A DNA stretch of 64,000 bases from Odontesthes bonariensis (taxonomy: Eukaryota > Chordata > Actinopteri > Atheriniformes > Atherinopsidae): positions 8,303,586 through 8,367,585 of the forward strand of contig NC_134528.1 of NCBI RefSeq assembly GCF_027942865.1. Direction: 5' to 3'. Positions 1 to 10,996 of the stretch are shown in pieces. Both the position numbers and the translations under genes were made by a program. The notes under the pieces are model-generated. The model was given only the letters and a program-made list of their open reading frames with translations, searched no databases and was not told where the DNA came from. Within the stretch, counting starts at the first letter, position 1. Each line of letters starts with the position of its first letter.

Positions 1-207
1 GAGCTTTAACACCTTGGACAGCGACACTCAACTGCGTCAAGTGCGCCAAAACGCAACAGGATACATATATATATATTCAGCTGTTTGCGTCAGAACAACT
101 CATAACACCAGCTTTTAATTTAGCTGTCTTATCTGAACCTTGTAGAATAAATGCAGTCGAGGGCACACAACGTATCAAACGAAACAAGGACGCGAACAAA
201 CACTTAC

Positions 208-964
208 CACTCATTTTGCGTTTCAAGCCCAAAACTCCGCAGACAGCTAGCCTGACTACGTCATACTCACGATTCTAGTCAGAATGTGAGTCTGATACCG
301 CTCAATAGAGATTTGAGTATGGGGCGTGTTTCAACCGAACCACGAGAAAAAAATGCCTCTTCGCTCAATTGGATAGACCTATAACCAATCAGAGCAACGT
401 AGTATGTGACGTAGATTAAGCAACACACACCTGTTGTAGGAACGACGGCAAAAACATCTTTTCTATCGATAAAAGCCTTTATCGCGTTCCTCTGTTCGTC
501 TTTCAAAATGAATGCAATGTGGAGATCCTGTAGAACAGACTCGATGGCAGAATCTACATGCCCTAGCTCTCCAGCGGCAGCCATGTTTGTTTCAAACGAA
601 TTCAAACCAAGCGCTCTTTAGTGACGTAGTCGATAATGTCCCTGTTGATCATCTGTCCCAGATCTGTCCATCATCGTATAAAGCCCGCCCTGGCAATCTG
701 ATTGGTCCGACCAATTCTTGGTCGGGCATAATGATTTCCCAACTGAGCAGAGCCAGACCGAACTTCCCGACCAAAACTTTTATGGGCGGGGCTAAGTTCG
801 GCTGGCACCCAGGCTAGCAGACAGCGAAAGGCATCACTTTTTTCTGCTTAAATCCAACCTGACGGAAAACATCAAGAAGTATCTATCGTATCTTTAAAAT
901 TCATCCCATATTATGGAAAAAAAATCATCTTACAGGGATAGTCCGCATACCTGTGTCCGTTAGT
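208..964 (-). other. Putative 5' end of an unidentified leftward gene
   Basis: On the minus strand an ATG at 214-212 is followed by AGT G and a perfect donor (GTAAGT, from 207), so only seven coding bases would lie here (Met-Ser-...). Upstream on the same strand is a plausible acceptor (TTTTCCGTCAG near 862) and, further up, donors near 950 and 936, which suggests a split 5' leader. Around 1,025-1,040 there is an inverted CCAAT (ATTGGC). The product cannot be named because the rest of the gene is off the left edge. The leader is interrupted by a transposable element at 247-817. Everything here is inference from splice-site pattern; it could be chance. Confidence 0.3.
247..817 (-). mobile_element. 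Non-autonomous DNA element carrying a RecQ-like helicase N-terminal fragment
   Basis: The ends are short inverted repeats (CTAGCCTG at 247-254, CAGGCTAG at 810-817) flanked by a perfect 7-bp direct repeat CAGACAG (240-246 and 818-824), as expected for a target-site duplication. Inside, on the minus strand, an ORF starts at 605. It resembles the region before the ATPase of RecQ helicases: an 'ESVLQ...KDEQRNAI' stretch, then VPTTG where the Walker A G-K-S should follow. The reading frame then runs into unrelated sequence, so the helicase is truncated and cannot work. A related fragment lies at 34,171-34,543. The superfamily is not certain. Confidence 0.6.
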
Positions 965-3640
965 GTGAAAAGCGTCAGAGCACCTGACGGGGGCATTTCT
1001 GTCTCCAACCTGCTCTCAGACCACGTCGATTGGCTGGACTGTAATTAAGTCCACGTGTTTGATTGGACAACTGTTATGTCAATCTACTGATAGTGCGTAG
1101 GCGCTCAGAAGGTCATGTCCATTAGATAAACGTGTAAAATAACGCACCAGCCACTCAATTAAGAATGAAAGAAAGCTCAAGCAAACTTTGACTCATGAAA
1201 AGTCGGATGGGTGTAATTTCATTTAGAGTCATTTCAATATTTGAAATATTTGTGAATCTTTCGCTGTTTATATTTTCAGCTTCATGTCCGTCTCCTCAAT
1301 AGTTTAGATGCAAACCATCATGAAGACAAGACTGCACCAGCATGGGGAAAACCAAATAAAATGGACAAAACCTCAAATATGGACAAAAATAAAAGAATTG
1401 CTTAGTCCAGACTTTTATCTAAGATTTATACATGTATTTTTCTTTGTAAATATGAAACATGGATCCCTCAGGATGTATAAAACATTTGTTTTGTCAACAA
1501 ATTCCTTGATGCAGTATCCTCCAGCAGTATTTTCTGAGTGAGAGCAGAACATTACTTTTACTGTTTCTAAACATCTGCACCCTTTTAGAGAAATAAGGAA
1601 CAGACATTAATCATCTTTTTTTTCCCATTTTATAACCAAATTATCCCCCCTCAACACATTAAACTGTGTTTGAGATGATCCATACCTTACTAAAGCAGTG
1701 AGTTCCCTTAGGGATTCTTAGATTAAAGTGAGGGCCTCTTGGCAGAGGAGTCCATAGATGAACTGCAGGGCTTACAAGATGAATACAGAAACACTCTGAA
1801 AGATTCTTCAAAGGAAACCATATTAGAAGGGAAAAATGGGTAGATATGCTCACAAATGATGTGAACAGACTGCCTGATTTTAGAAGTCACTGGGAGCCAC
1901 TCATGTAAATCTGGCTATTACAGGATTTATTTTATTTTAAATCTCAAAAAACGTATTTGTAAATCTTTTTCTACAGCCTTTGAAAGCTTTGCGTTATATA
2001 GAATGTGGTGGGCAAGTTATAATCAAAGTGGCATCTTTTGTCTTATTGTCTTTATCTAGAGTCAGAGCCTTCACAGATCACCTCAATCAACAGCGAACCT
2101 CACCACAGCTCTTAAATTGTTTTTTCTTGTTCTCTCATCTAAAAAAAACAAACAAAAACAGCTATAACTCAGCTTTCCTAACCGAGAACAGAGATAGAGG
2201 TGAAGTGAAGAGACAAACCTTCAACTGTTTCAGCTGTCTCCTCTTACTTGTGGTAAAAAAAAGTCAGAGCACCACATCTGGCCTTATGATCCACCCACGA
2301 CTGTCCTCCACCCTAAACATACATTAAGACACATGTTGCATCCGCTTTGTCACTGCATGCCGCCTGGTGTTGACAAAACAAAACGATATAAGCCAATAAC
2401 CCGTGGTGACAGATGTATCCTGTTTTCAAGTTTTAGTTTCTCTTCTGCAACTGCTTTAATTATCCAACATCAAGTGTATTTACAGATTCAAGGCACCTAA
2501 ACTGACATGTTCATTCATGCTGAATGTTTCTACAACTAGGAAACAGGGTAACTGCACATCTAGTCAATACAAACAAGTAATATGCCTCACTGCACAAGGA
2601 TCACACAGGGTGCCTCTCTCACTCGATCTGATCTTTAGCCATCATCCCGTTTGCATAATCACACAAACTGCAAACAAAAGCACATTTCATCCACTCAGAC
2701 TTTGGATGATGTGTTTCTAGCACACAAATTAGCTGCAAGCAATAGCTCGCAATTGCACCGAGCTGCTGGTTTGGGGATTCTGATCATATCCCACTTCCCA
2801 ACAAATGGATAGCTCCATCTGCTGGTAAAAATCTGATATTTTAGGTCTGATTTCTGTGTTTGCACTCCTTTTGTTGGATGGTGCCCAGCTCCTCCAGAAA
2901 GACCAGTGAAGACCTTGTTAGGGGTAAAAGATTAAAAAATAAAGTCTTAGCATGAGTCACTGACCATAACCGCAAGAGCGGGAGAAAATAAATCAATGAT
3001 GTGACACTCATTCTAACAGACTGTTGACCTTAGATTATATTATACTTAGATATTCAACCTTATCTTAGATTATAATATACAAAGTACTCCTACCAAGCTA
3101 CACCTGACCCAAACTTGATTGTGGCCGCTTGACCCCGTTTCAGATTCCAAAGGCTAATCTTAACAGAACTGAGATTTTATGAAAACATGCAGGAAGAGGT
3201 CAGGTTGACCTTTTCCTTAAATCCAGAGCAAAACCGTGACTCAGTCAGATGTCTTGAGAGAAGAAAAACTTCCGTTTCCGTCAGCTGATGTTGAGGTCAT
3301 CACTGGCATTTCTGGTTAGATACAGTAGCCCACAAAAACAGGAACTTCATTAAGTCTAAACACGTTTCAGTGAAGTAAATTACACAAGTACAGCAGTTTT
3401 ATCTGAGCAAACACTAGACAACACCAGCAAACCACGTATATGGCTTGAAGCCCCCTTACGTGTGTTGAACTTAGTGTTTTTGCTTCTGAGTACTTGATTA
3501 AATTATAAGGACATAGAATAAACAGCTTTCAGGGAATAGAAGAAACCTTTGCAGGAAACCAGACTCCCCCTCCAGGGGAATTCAGACGGCTTTCATTATC
3601 TGTACAACTTCATTTATACAGTCAGAAATAAAACAAGCAG
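965..3640. other. Intergenic, no gene recognised
   Basis: I see no exon-like open frame with splice sites and no recognised protein on either strand. The stretch is AT-rich with short homopolymer runs. It ends at the 3' end of the selenoprotein U gene, which is transcribed leftwards into it. Confidence 0.5.
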
Positions 3641-3662
3641 TCTGAAAAGCACAAAGACTAGT

Positions 3663-3668
3663 TTTATT
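3663..3668 (-). terminator. Poly(A) signal of the selenoprotein U gene
   Basis: The minus strand reads AATAAA here, about 325 bases after the stop codon at 3,991 and about 70 bases after the SECIS element. This is a sensible place for the mRNA to end. Confidence 0.6.
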
Positions 3669-3736
3669 GTTCTAAAGGTCACAGTCTCTTGGCTGCCAGG
3701 GCGGCACTGCAGCATCACCGAGTAACACAAGAAACT

Positions 3737-3800
3737 GGGTGTTCGATATCAGGTCTGCTTCCTCTGTCGAGTTTAAAGACAGACCGTCATGAACACACCC
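3737..3800 (-). promoter_or_regulatory. SECIS element (selenocysteine insertion) in 3'UTR
   Basis: Read on the minus strand, all parts of a eukaryotic SECIS are present in order. Lower stem: GGGTGTGTTC (3800-3791) pairs with GAACACCC (3744-3737). 5' core quartet: ATGA (3790-3787). Main helix: GGTCTG (3785-3780) pairs with CAGACC (3757-3752), extended by TCTTT (3779-3775) against GAGGA. Unpaired apical AAAC: 3774-3771. 3' core: TGAT (3751-3748). The distance of about 12 nt from the ATGA core to the apical A run is the canonical spacing. It lies about 190 bases past the stop codon of the gene at 3,991-5,850, whose exon 2 holds an in-frame TGA. Confidence 0.9.
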
Positions 3801-3990
3801 AAAGCCTTATGAACACAGCCATACAAAAAAAATGCACCCTGGTTTACCCAAAGACCAGCGCTTTAACAATTTCACTCGTCTTGTACTTCTCTAGTGCCGG
3901 TAAAACAGGTCATTGAAAAAGCTGTAGTGTGAAAGATGAAAGGTTAACGGATCAAACATGTCAGAGGGGGTTGTAAAAGTAACTTCCTGT

Positions 3991-5850
3991 CTAAAGTTCC
4001 TGTGGTATTCTTCTGGCAGCTCGGAGGACCTCCGAAATATTCACTTTATCTCCAAACTCCATCTCTCTGTGTTCCAGAAATATTCCCTGCAGGACGATAA
4101 AAACAAAATACACATTTTAAACTTCCGTCTGCCTACTACGACTGTTCGGTTCATTCTTGCCACTTTGAATAAAGAACTTTTACCTGCTGCCCTTGCCCGA
4201 TGACGAAGGCCCCACCAAGGACAAAGCCCTCTCCGAAGACGTTTCCCATGAAGCCTTTCCTAAAGGCCCTCAGGCCGTTCAGCCACACCCCGACACGCAT
4301 GAACGCCAGGAGCCCCATCCTCCGCTGACGGGGCCCATAAAACCGCCTCTGCGAGCAAAGCAGAACCCTCAGGTCAGTCACGCAGATCCAAACCAATTTT
4401 CCACAGACGTTGCATGACTTCAGTGGGGCTTCAAGAAATTTTGATGGAAAAAAAACTGGCTGAATCTGGTCTGAGGATAAGAGTTCCTCTAATTCAGAGG
4501 AAACCTCTTCAGGGCAAAGTGGCCATTTTTGAAAGAAGTCGTTTACCTTTTCATCCAAGAAAATCTCCCCCTTGAAGTATGGTCTGAAGTTCTGGAGCTC
4601 GGTGCCGACGTCCTCCTTCACCACAGCATACAGAGGGACCCCGAGCTGGTCCAGCTGGGGTTTCAGAGAGGACAGCTCTGCAGCCTCCTGTGGCCGAGAA
4701 ACAGAAGAGCCCAACACATGTTTTTAAATCTCTCAGCTACCTGCTTCAACACTACATTTGCAGATGCTTCATTATATTGGTTTCATTCTTTCCCCCTTAA
4801 AGTTTGACATTTCAGACACTGGACAGTGTTGTTATGGTTATAAATAGACTAATAAAAACTCTTAAAGCATGAAGATTTTTTTAAACCGGCATTTAAGTGC
4901 ATCAAAGTCATCTTTAAAAAAAAAAAAAAGACAAAAAAAAGACATAACTCAGACACATTTGGTGCCAACCTGGGCAACTCTTTGCAATTATGGCTATGAT
5001 ACAGCATTGCCAAGTTTCATGTTGGCCAGACATGGGACAAAGCTCATGATCTGGACCTTATGGCGTTATGGCGTGTGCTGTATGGGCCAGATTTGGCCCT
5101 GAATGTATGAAGCTGGGTTCAGCATGGGCTATGGCAAGTGTTATGAAGGCTGGGTGGGGAATAAAGGTCTAAAGAAAATGCTAATTTGAACCACATCTGG
5201 TGATTAGATGGCAGAGTTTAGGCAACCACACCCCCTCCAAGTTCAAGTATGAATACATTGGAAGGACTACTGCAGATGTAGGACAACAGAGTTTCCAAAC
5301 ATCCCAACTAAATACTGAATTTTGGGTCAGGGCTTAAAAATAATACCGCTAAGGACAAAAAAAACTTTGATTTCCATCAAGCTTTTGGAGGACGGAATTA
5401 AGTGGGTGCTAGGACTAATCCATTTTTATTAAGCCACTAAAATATTCCATTAGGTCATTTAGCCAAAGTTTTCTCAGACACTTAACATACTGGGAACATT
5501 ACCTCTCTGCACAAAAATCATCCAGGACGCCGCACTGCCATGATAACAGCCCCAGACCTGTCCCACAGCGACTTGGCCTTAAAAGTCTTTATTTCTGGGG
5601 AAAGAGGCAGAGGGAAAGGGTGAGAGTTGTGCAAGAGATCAAGTGCATTCCAATTTCCAGCAACACAATGGCTCCTTTCAACACATTTAAAGCAGTTGGA
5701 CTTACCTCCTGTCAAGGTTTTGAGTTCGGTCTCCTCCAAATGTTTCAGAGTGGCTTTCAGCGGGGGTGTCAGAAAGATGTCAGAAAAGAAGTTAAGAAAA
5801 CCAATAATGAAGCCACTGACAGTGGCCACCGCGTTGCCAACTACTCCCAT
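3991..5850 (-). CDS. selenou1: Selenoprotein U (PRXL2A/FAM213A orthologue) with UxxC redox site
   Basis: This is a thioredoxin-fold, peroxiredoxin-like 2 family protein; the mammalian orthologue PRXL2A is a redox-regulatory protein. Five exons, all with GT-AG borders: 5850-5706, 5594-5503, 4687-4547, 4348-4184 and 4086-3991, giving 213 codons including the stop. The N-terminus has a hydrophobic stretch (about residues 8-27). The family block FKAKSLW...SGAVIMAVRRPG leads to the redox site. There the codon that is Cys in mammals is TGA (5520-5518, codon 74), followed by F-L-Cys77-R-E. The exon runs on to a good donor after this TGA, and downstream exons keep the family sequence (EAAELSSLKPQLDQLGVPLYAVVKED, continued through FKGEIFLDEK, FYGP and GEGFVLGGAFVIG). 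Reading TGA as stop would give only 73 aa and lose the whole fold, so Sec is the sensible reading, and a SECIS lies in the 3'UTR. Symbol suffix (1a/1b/1c) is not resolved. Confidence 0.93.
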
Positions 5851-6110
5851 TGTAATTTCCGTATTTCAGCCCGTGTTACTTTACTGCATCTTGTTTCCTC
5901 TGTTGTACACTCGCGCGCACACACAACAGCTCTGACTGCGACGCGACTGAGAGCGCATTTAAGTTCCAGCTCGGTTCGACCTCCCAAGTGTTTCTCAGGC
6001 CCAGCCCTCTTTTGGAGCCGAGATACAGATCAGACAGCCTGATTAAAAGCAGCTGTGTCATGTCGACCCGGCCGCCATCTAATCTAATCATCGAGAGGAC
6101 GACTGCAGGT
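5851..6110 (-). promoter_or_regulatory. Probable promoter/5' leader of the selenoprotein U gene
   Basis: This is a CpG-richer patch than its surroundings, including CGCGCGCACAC near 5,910 and GTCGACCCGGCCGCC near 6,062, directly upstream of the ATG at 5850. There is no TATA box that I trust. The call rests on position and base composition only. Confidence 0.35.
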
Positions 6111-6709
6111 TCCTGAAAAATTCAACAGGAGGCAGTTATTGTAAGGCAGCGAGGTTGGCGTTCCTCTGGTTCAAAGGTCACTGAACAGGCTGGAAACTGC
6201 AGCGTCACCCCTCCAAATATCAGACATGACAGCGTTTCACGGTAGCACGACAACAACAACAAAAAAATTATGAAAACTTCTTAGAATTCGTTCCTGTTGC
6301 AGGAAATCAGGAGTCAAACCACTGATCTCAGCAGTGGGTGTAAATGACTTTAATCAGGCTACAACAAGAACAGCTGAACAGATTCAAGTTGATACTGTGA
6401 ATGTTTGAGATTTGTTGTAAAATGTATGATTTCATGTTCTTCCAGGGGAGAAAGTCTCTCTGTAATTACCGGCAGAAGTTTGGAATTGAACTGTGTTCTA
6501 GTGGGAAACTTCACCACTGATGTGGAAACAAGCCTCCCGTGCACGCGCACACAGAACAGACCGCTTGCCTAATGAAACTTGACTTGTATAAGCAACAAAA
6601 TCAGCAAATTCACCAATTCTGAATATAGTTTTGACCGTTTCAACAACGTGTTGCTGGAAAAAGTGAGCATGAAGATACTCCAAACAAAAGAGAGAGTCAT
6701 CGGGATTTT

Positions 6710-6715
6710 TTTATT
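6710..6715 (-). terminator. Poly(A) signal of the DYDC-like gene
   Basis: The minus strand reads AATAAA about 115 bases beyond the proposed stop codon at 6,828-6,830. Confidence 0.45.
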
Positions 6716-6827
6716 TTGTATTTGCACATCTACAAGTAATGTGACAACTGCATACATACGGAGGTTATGATGTTTTTAAAAAGCATCTAAAAGATTTATC
6801 AGTGGCTGATCGACCCCACAGACTCGA

Positions 6828-9800
6828 TCAAGTATGGTCTGCTTCAGTTTCTTCCTCCTGTAAAACAACACAGAGCTCAATTATGAATTAATTATGAATG
6901 TCTCACAGCTTAAAAACTGTTTTCAGTGTCTGCTGTTTGTTATCAGTCTTCCGGGGACTTTTTGAGGTTCCCTTTGTTGACTCACAGGTCTGTCGCTGAG
7001 CACCGTTCCCTCTGGGTCACGGTTTGCTGGAGCCGGGCTATCAGTGGTCTCACTCACGTGTTGCCCTTCTGCCTCCTGAGATGAGGTGGCCAGAAAAACA
7101 CCGGTTAAGCATTTCGCATTTGTCTCGTATATCTGCTTCCAGTTTCTGAACAGACATTTTCTCCTCAGTGGGTCAAAAAAAAGCAAAATATTTTACATTT
7201 TAAAGGAGAAACAGTCAGAAGACTGAACTGGGAGACACCTTTTCTTGGTCTTGAGGAAGGGGCGAGCTTGTTTTTTGTGTCTCCTGTTTGGGGTCTGTCG
7301 TGTGCTCTTGTTTTTCATCATTAGGGATTGTCGCCTCTGTTTGTAGCTCCTCGCTCTGTGGAGCTGAAGCCGAACCTGCTCGGATGGAGTCTTCAGGTTG
7401 ACCAGTTCCTCCTTCTTCTTCATCAGCCTTTTTGTGATGAGCAGAAATGTAGTGGATTAGATCATGAATAACTCAAAGCTAAGCTGAAAGCAACCAAAAA
7501 AAAAATATAAGAATAAATATTTAAACTGTAGCCTATAGACTATCTAGACTTTGATCTTGGAGAAACTTTTTTTTCTTTGCACCATGAAAATAAATTCTAT
7601 TATCTGTCACTGTGGAGCTTTTTACTGTTTACCAGTTGGCCCTCAGTCTGCCCTATGCTGGCAGCCTTGCTTTCAGCTCTCTGGCTCCGCACTGTTACGT
7701 CACCAGGACTCGAGCTATCGGTGGCGTCACTCATGGGACCCGTCTGTCTCCTGAGATGAGGTGTCTAGAAAAGTTCTGGCGATCGAATAATTGTCTTGTA
7801 GCCTCGTCCTATCTCGAGTTTCTGAGCAGATCTGTGGCTCTCAAACGGAACACCTGCTGCTTCCTCTGGCCCAGTTCTGCTCGTCAATGTGTCGAACATT
7901 GGCAAAGAATTGAAAGGTGAAATATTCTGCCTTTTACAGAAGATAAAGGTTCAGAGTGAATGACCAGCCACCTTTTCCTGGTTCTGATGAAGAGGGGAAC
8001 TAGAGTTTTGTGTCTCCTGTTCAGATTCTGTCGTCTGCTCTTCTTCTGTATTCTTTGTTTTCGGGTCCTCAGTCTGCGGAGCAGAGGCCGACTCTGCTTG
8101 GATGAAGTCTTCAGGTTTATCACTTGCTTCTTCATCAACCTTGTAGTGAAGTGCAGAAAAGTGGTGTATAAGATTATAAAGCACAATTATCCTGTCACTT
8201 TCCCTTCTCTCAGTCTCATCTTTCTTCTCTTTGCTTATTCTTCTCTTGTTCTCATCTGGCCTGTGAACTTCAACATTGGCTCCTAACGCTCCTCTCCACT
8301 CTGTCCCTGATCTTTTCTTGCACTGGCTCCTGCAGCTCCTCATCCACAATCTGAATAATTGGCAATCTGAATCCTCGCGCTGAATTCCACTATCTCCATC
8401 ACACAAAGTGTATTTCATCTGCATCACCTTCTCCGTGTCTGGGTAGTCAAAGGTACGAGCGCTTTGTTCGTAATGTAGGTTCTCTGTCTCATTTAATTTT
8501 AAATCACTGGCATCTTGTCTGGGAGATTGCATCGTGTCGGTTTCCTCAGGCTCAGCACTTTCAGATCGATCAGCCACCTGTAGAGCACACGTAAAACTGA
8601 ATAATTACCTCAACTATTGTAGCACCACAGTGTCTCTTTTTGATAATCTGATCTAAATTAAGTGGTTTTTTAAAGCAAACTCTTAATTAATATGATGCAA
8701 AAGTGAATATAACTTGATCACAAAATGTTTCATCACCTTTTCTTCCTCTTGGTCACCTTCTATCACTTCTTTTCGACCGATGTTTGTCGTTTCCTCAGGA
8801 TTCTCTTTAACATGATCGACACTTGGCTCCATGTCTGCTTTCTCTTGTTCCTTAAATCATTACGTTCAGTTATGGAGTCAATGAGGTCATGTACAGTTTC
8901 AGTTTGAGCTTGGCACTTTTTTCCCCCCATCGCCACAAAACACCTCAGTGACAATCATAGATCAGAAGCAAAGACCAAAGAACATAATTAATTTCGGAGG
9001 TAATGTCAGGGAGCCACCACTTCCAGAAGTGAACAGATTTGAGATCAAGTTTTGTCACCTCACGTTCACGGTCGTTTTTCTGTGCTTCAGGCTGGTGTTC
9101 GTCTGTGCCCTCCTGGTTTTCTGGCTTGGGAGTTGTAAATTTTTCTTCTTTTACAGGTTTATCAACCTGTGCAGCTTCTGTTATGGTTGCTGCAGGTGTT
9201 TCGCACTCTGTGGGCTTCTCAGAGACCTGCATGTTGTCATTAATATGCTGTTGCAGACCTTTCTCAGATATTATTTGCAAGCAAAAAACTTTATAACATT
9301 AATAACAGTATATTTTAAACTCAATGCGAAAATGGGCAGACACAGAGGCACAGATTAAAGAAATCAGCATGAAAATGAGATCATTTGAACGTTTGAATGA
9401 TGTGTATTAAAATATGCAAATGTAACTTTTCATGCTCAAAGTCTGAATTAAAACACAAACTGAGAATGATGGGTGGATTTTTGTGCCACATCATACTTTT
9501 TTAGAGTCTTCCAAGGCCTTGTTGATCTTCTGCTCCTCCTCCCTCAGCTTCTCCTGGTGTAATGGCTCTCTCCTGGCTCTGGCCTGCTCCTGCTCCAGAA
9601 GAGCCAAACTAGCCTTTTTCTACAGACAAAAATGTGATACAGGGATGCGTTTTAAGTCGAAGTGAAGGGCCACCATCAAATGTTTTTAGCTCTTTTTTTT
9701 TTTTTTTTTTTTACCTGCAAGTTTGACATCTGTAACTGACACCATTTTAGAACTGTAAAATTTCAACGTTTTGGCCTTAAATGTCTTAGAAGAGGCAGCC

Positions 9801-10663
9801 ATGCAGGATTCTGTTAGCCGTTCCTGAACTAAAGGTAAAAGGTGACGGGGTTTTTGTTGCCACAGACCCTACAAGCTTAAATCCTGCAGCCGCATGAGCT
9901 TAGATTGTCTAAGCCTCTGTTATCCTTCAACAGCTCTCAAAACCTGTTTGCAGATCAGGGTTTTAACATGGCGGCAGCAAAAGCAGAGGAATAAGCAGAC
10001 GGAGCTGTCGTTCTGGCAGTATAACGGTTAGTAGCAACATTTCCCAAAGGGATAATCACCCTGTGGTGGGTAGAATCGCATCCTTCATTATTTCTGCTTG
10101 AGAACTTCATTCACAAGACAGCCTGAGGTTATTTCCTTACAGTATCTCTTTGAAAACAAAATCAATGAGTTACAAATAATCCTATAATCAGTTGATTCAT
10201 TAGCTGCTGAAACCAGTTGATTATCATCATAATAAACATATCTGTAATCTCTTGTTGTCATACAATGTGAATGATGCAGCGCTTGCCATTTTTAAAAGAA
10301 AGTGCTTTGTTTGCCCCACCTTCACATCAGTGGCATCTCTAAAAGTTCCAGGATGTGCTGTTCATTGTACAGTAGAACTTATATTGGATAAATGAAGAAT
10401 AAAAACAGAGAGCAAGCCATCTGAGCATAGAATTACTGTGGAGGTGAAGTTGCCTCGTATGAAATGTGCGGTCTAATGCTGCGCCCTGCTGACAAGAAAC
10501 CCAAACGCCAGCTTACCTCTTCCTGGTACTCAACATTAGAGGTGTATCTGTAAAGCCAGTGAGCCAGATACTGGATGGGGTCCACAGGTCGCTGCTCAGC
10601 CACTTCAGCGAGTCCTTCCGCCAGACATTTCCCCAGATGTTTCCTTATATACTCCGAGTCCAT
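6828..10663 (-). CDS. dydc2: DPY30-domain protein of the DYDC1/DYDC2 family with expanded acidic tail
   Basis: Exon 1 (10663-10517, 49 codons) encodes a DPY30 dimerisation motif: [13 protein letters not shown], then [14 protein letters not shown]. Exon 2 (9619-9497) is the Glu/Gln/Arg-rich coiled coil typical of DYDC proteins. Further exons: 9262-9059, 8850-8737, 8577-8428, 8139-7972, 7427-7239, 7075-6986 and 6857-6828 (stop TGA), total 405 codons. Every intron is phase 0. Exons 3-8 give a low-complexity Glu/Gln/Thr/Ser-rich tail that the human proteins (about 180 aa) lack; several of these exons end in (E)K followed by GTG. Exons 6-8 come from a tandem duplication. An alternative end reads through the last donor to a stop at 6,923. 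An acceptor at 10,690 in the 5'UTR implies a non-coding first exon. Human DYDC1/2 sit next to PRXL2A, as here. DYDC1 versus DYDC2 is not decided; the tail exon chain is less sure than exons 1-2. Confidence 0.8.
6960..8150 (-). repeat. Tandem duplication inside the DYDC-like gene (two units)
   Basis: Two units, about 6,960-7,440 and 7,690-8,150, align over exon and intron. Exon 7 (7427-7239) and exon 6 (8139-7972) share DEE, PED.I.A.SASAPQ.E and QETQ..SSPL..QEK. Downstream of each is a related exon start: the functional one at 7075 (acceptor CTCATCTCAG then GAGGCAGAAGGG) and a copy at about 7,750 (CTCATCTCAG then GAGACAGACGGG). The copy at about 7,750 meets a TGA at 7,729-7,727 after seven codons, so it is a dead or alternative terminal exon. 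Confidence 0.75.
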
Positions 10664-10982
10664 TTTCTTACTGTTTCGCTCAAAATACCTGCAAAAAAAC
10701 AACTTTCATCGACCACTTGAATTTTGAGTTGTAGTATGTGTATGCCGCAAAACACTACAAGAAACTGTCATCAAAGGCAAAACAAAAACGGCGTCAGTTA
10801 GCGACGGTTAACAAACGTAGGAAACAAACGCTCGTTTTATTGTTTTTATTTGAATTATTTTCTACGTTTTATAGTGTTGTATTTCGGTCATATTTAACTG
10901 TAAAAACCCCCTCTACAGTTTAACTCAAATTTAACCAAAACATGAGCAAGAAGGCTAACCTTATTTTGTGTATACCGGTAGC

Positions 10983-10996
10983 GTCTCTATGGTAAC
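10983..10996. promoter_or_regulatory. X-box (RFX binding site) upstream of the DYDC-like gene
   Basis: GTCTCTATGGTAAC fits the RFX X-box consensus RYYNYY-N1-3-RRNRAC. It lies about 320 bases upstream of the ATG at 10,663 and about 290 upstream of the 5'UTR acceptor, in promoter range. RFX X-boxes mark genes for motile cilia and sperm axonemes, which fits a DPY30-domain axonemal or sperm protein. The motif match is direct; the role is inferred. Confidence 0.6.

Noticed and set aside
5620-6042. Plus-strand frame of 140 codons at the start of the selenoprotein U gene
   Set aside because: It is antisense to exon 1 and the promoter, with no splice or family support.
7551-7920. Overlapping plus-strand open frames (67, 60 and 102 codons)
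   Set aside because: They are antisense to the DYDC duplication units and have no recognisable protein features.
8948-9358. Plus-strand frame of 136 codons, rich in Phe, Leu and Cys
   Set aside because: It is the antisense of the acidic exon 3 of the DYDC-like gene; an acidic exon read backwards gives such hydrophobic text.
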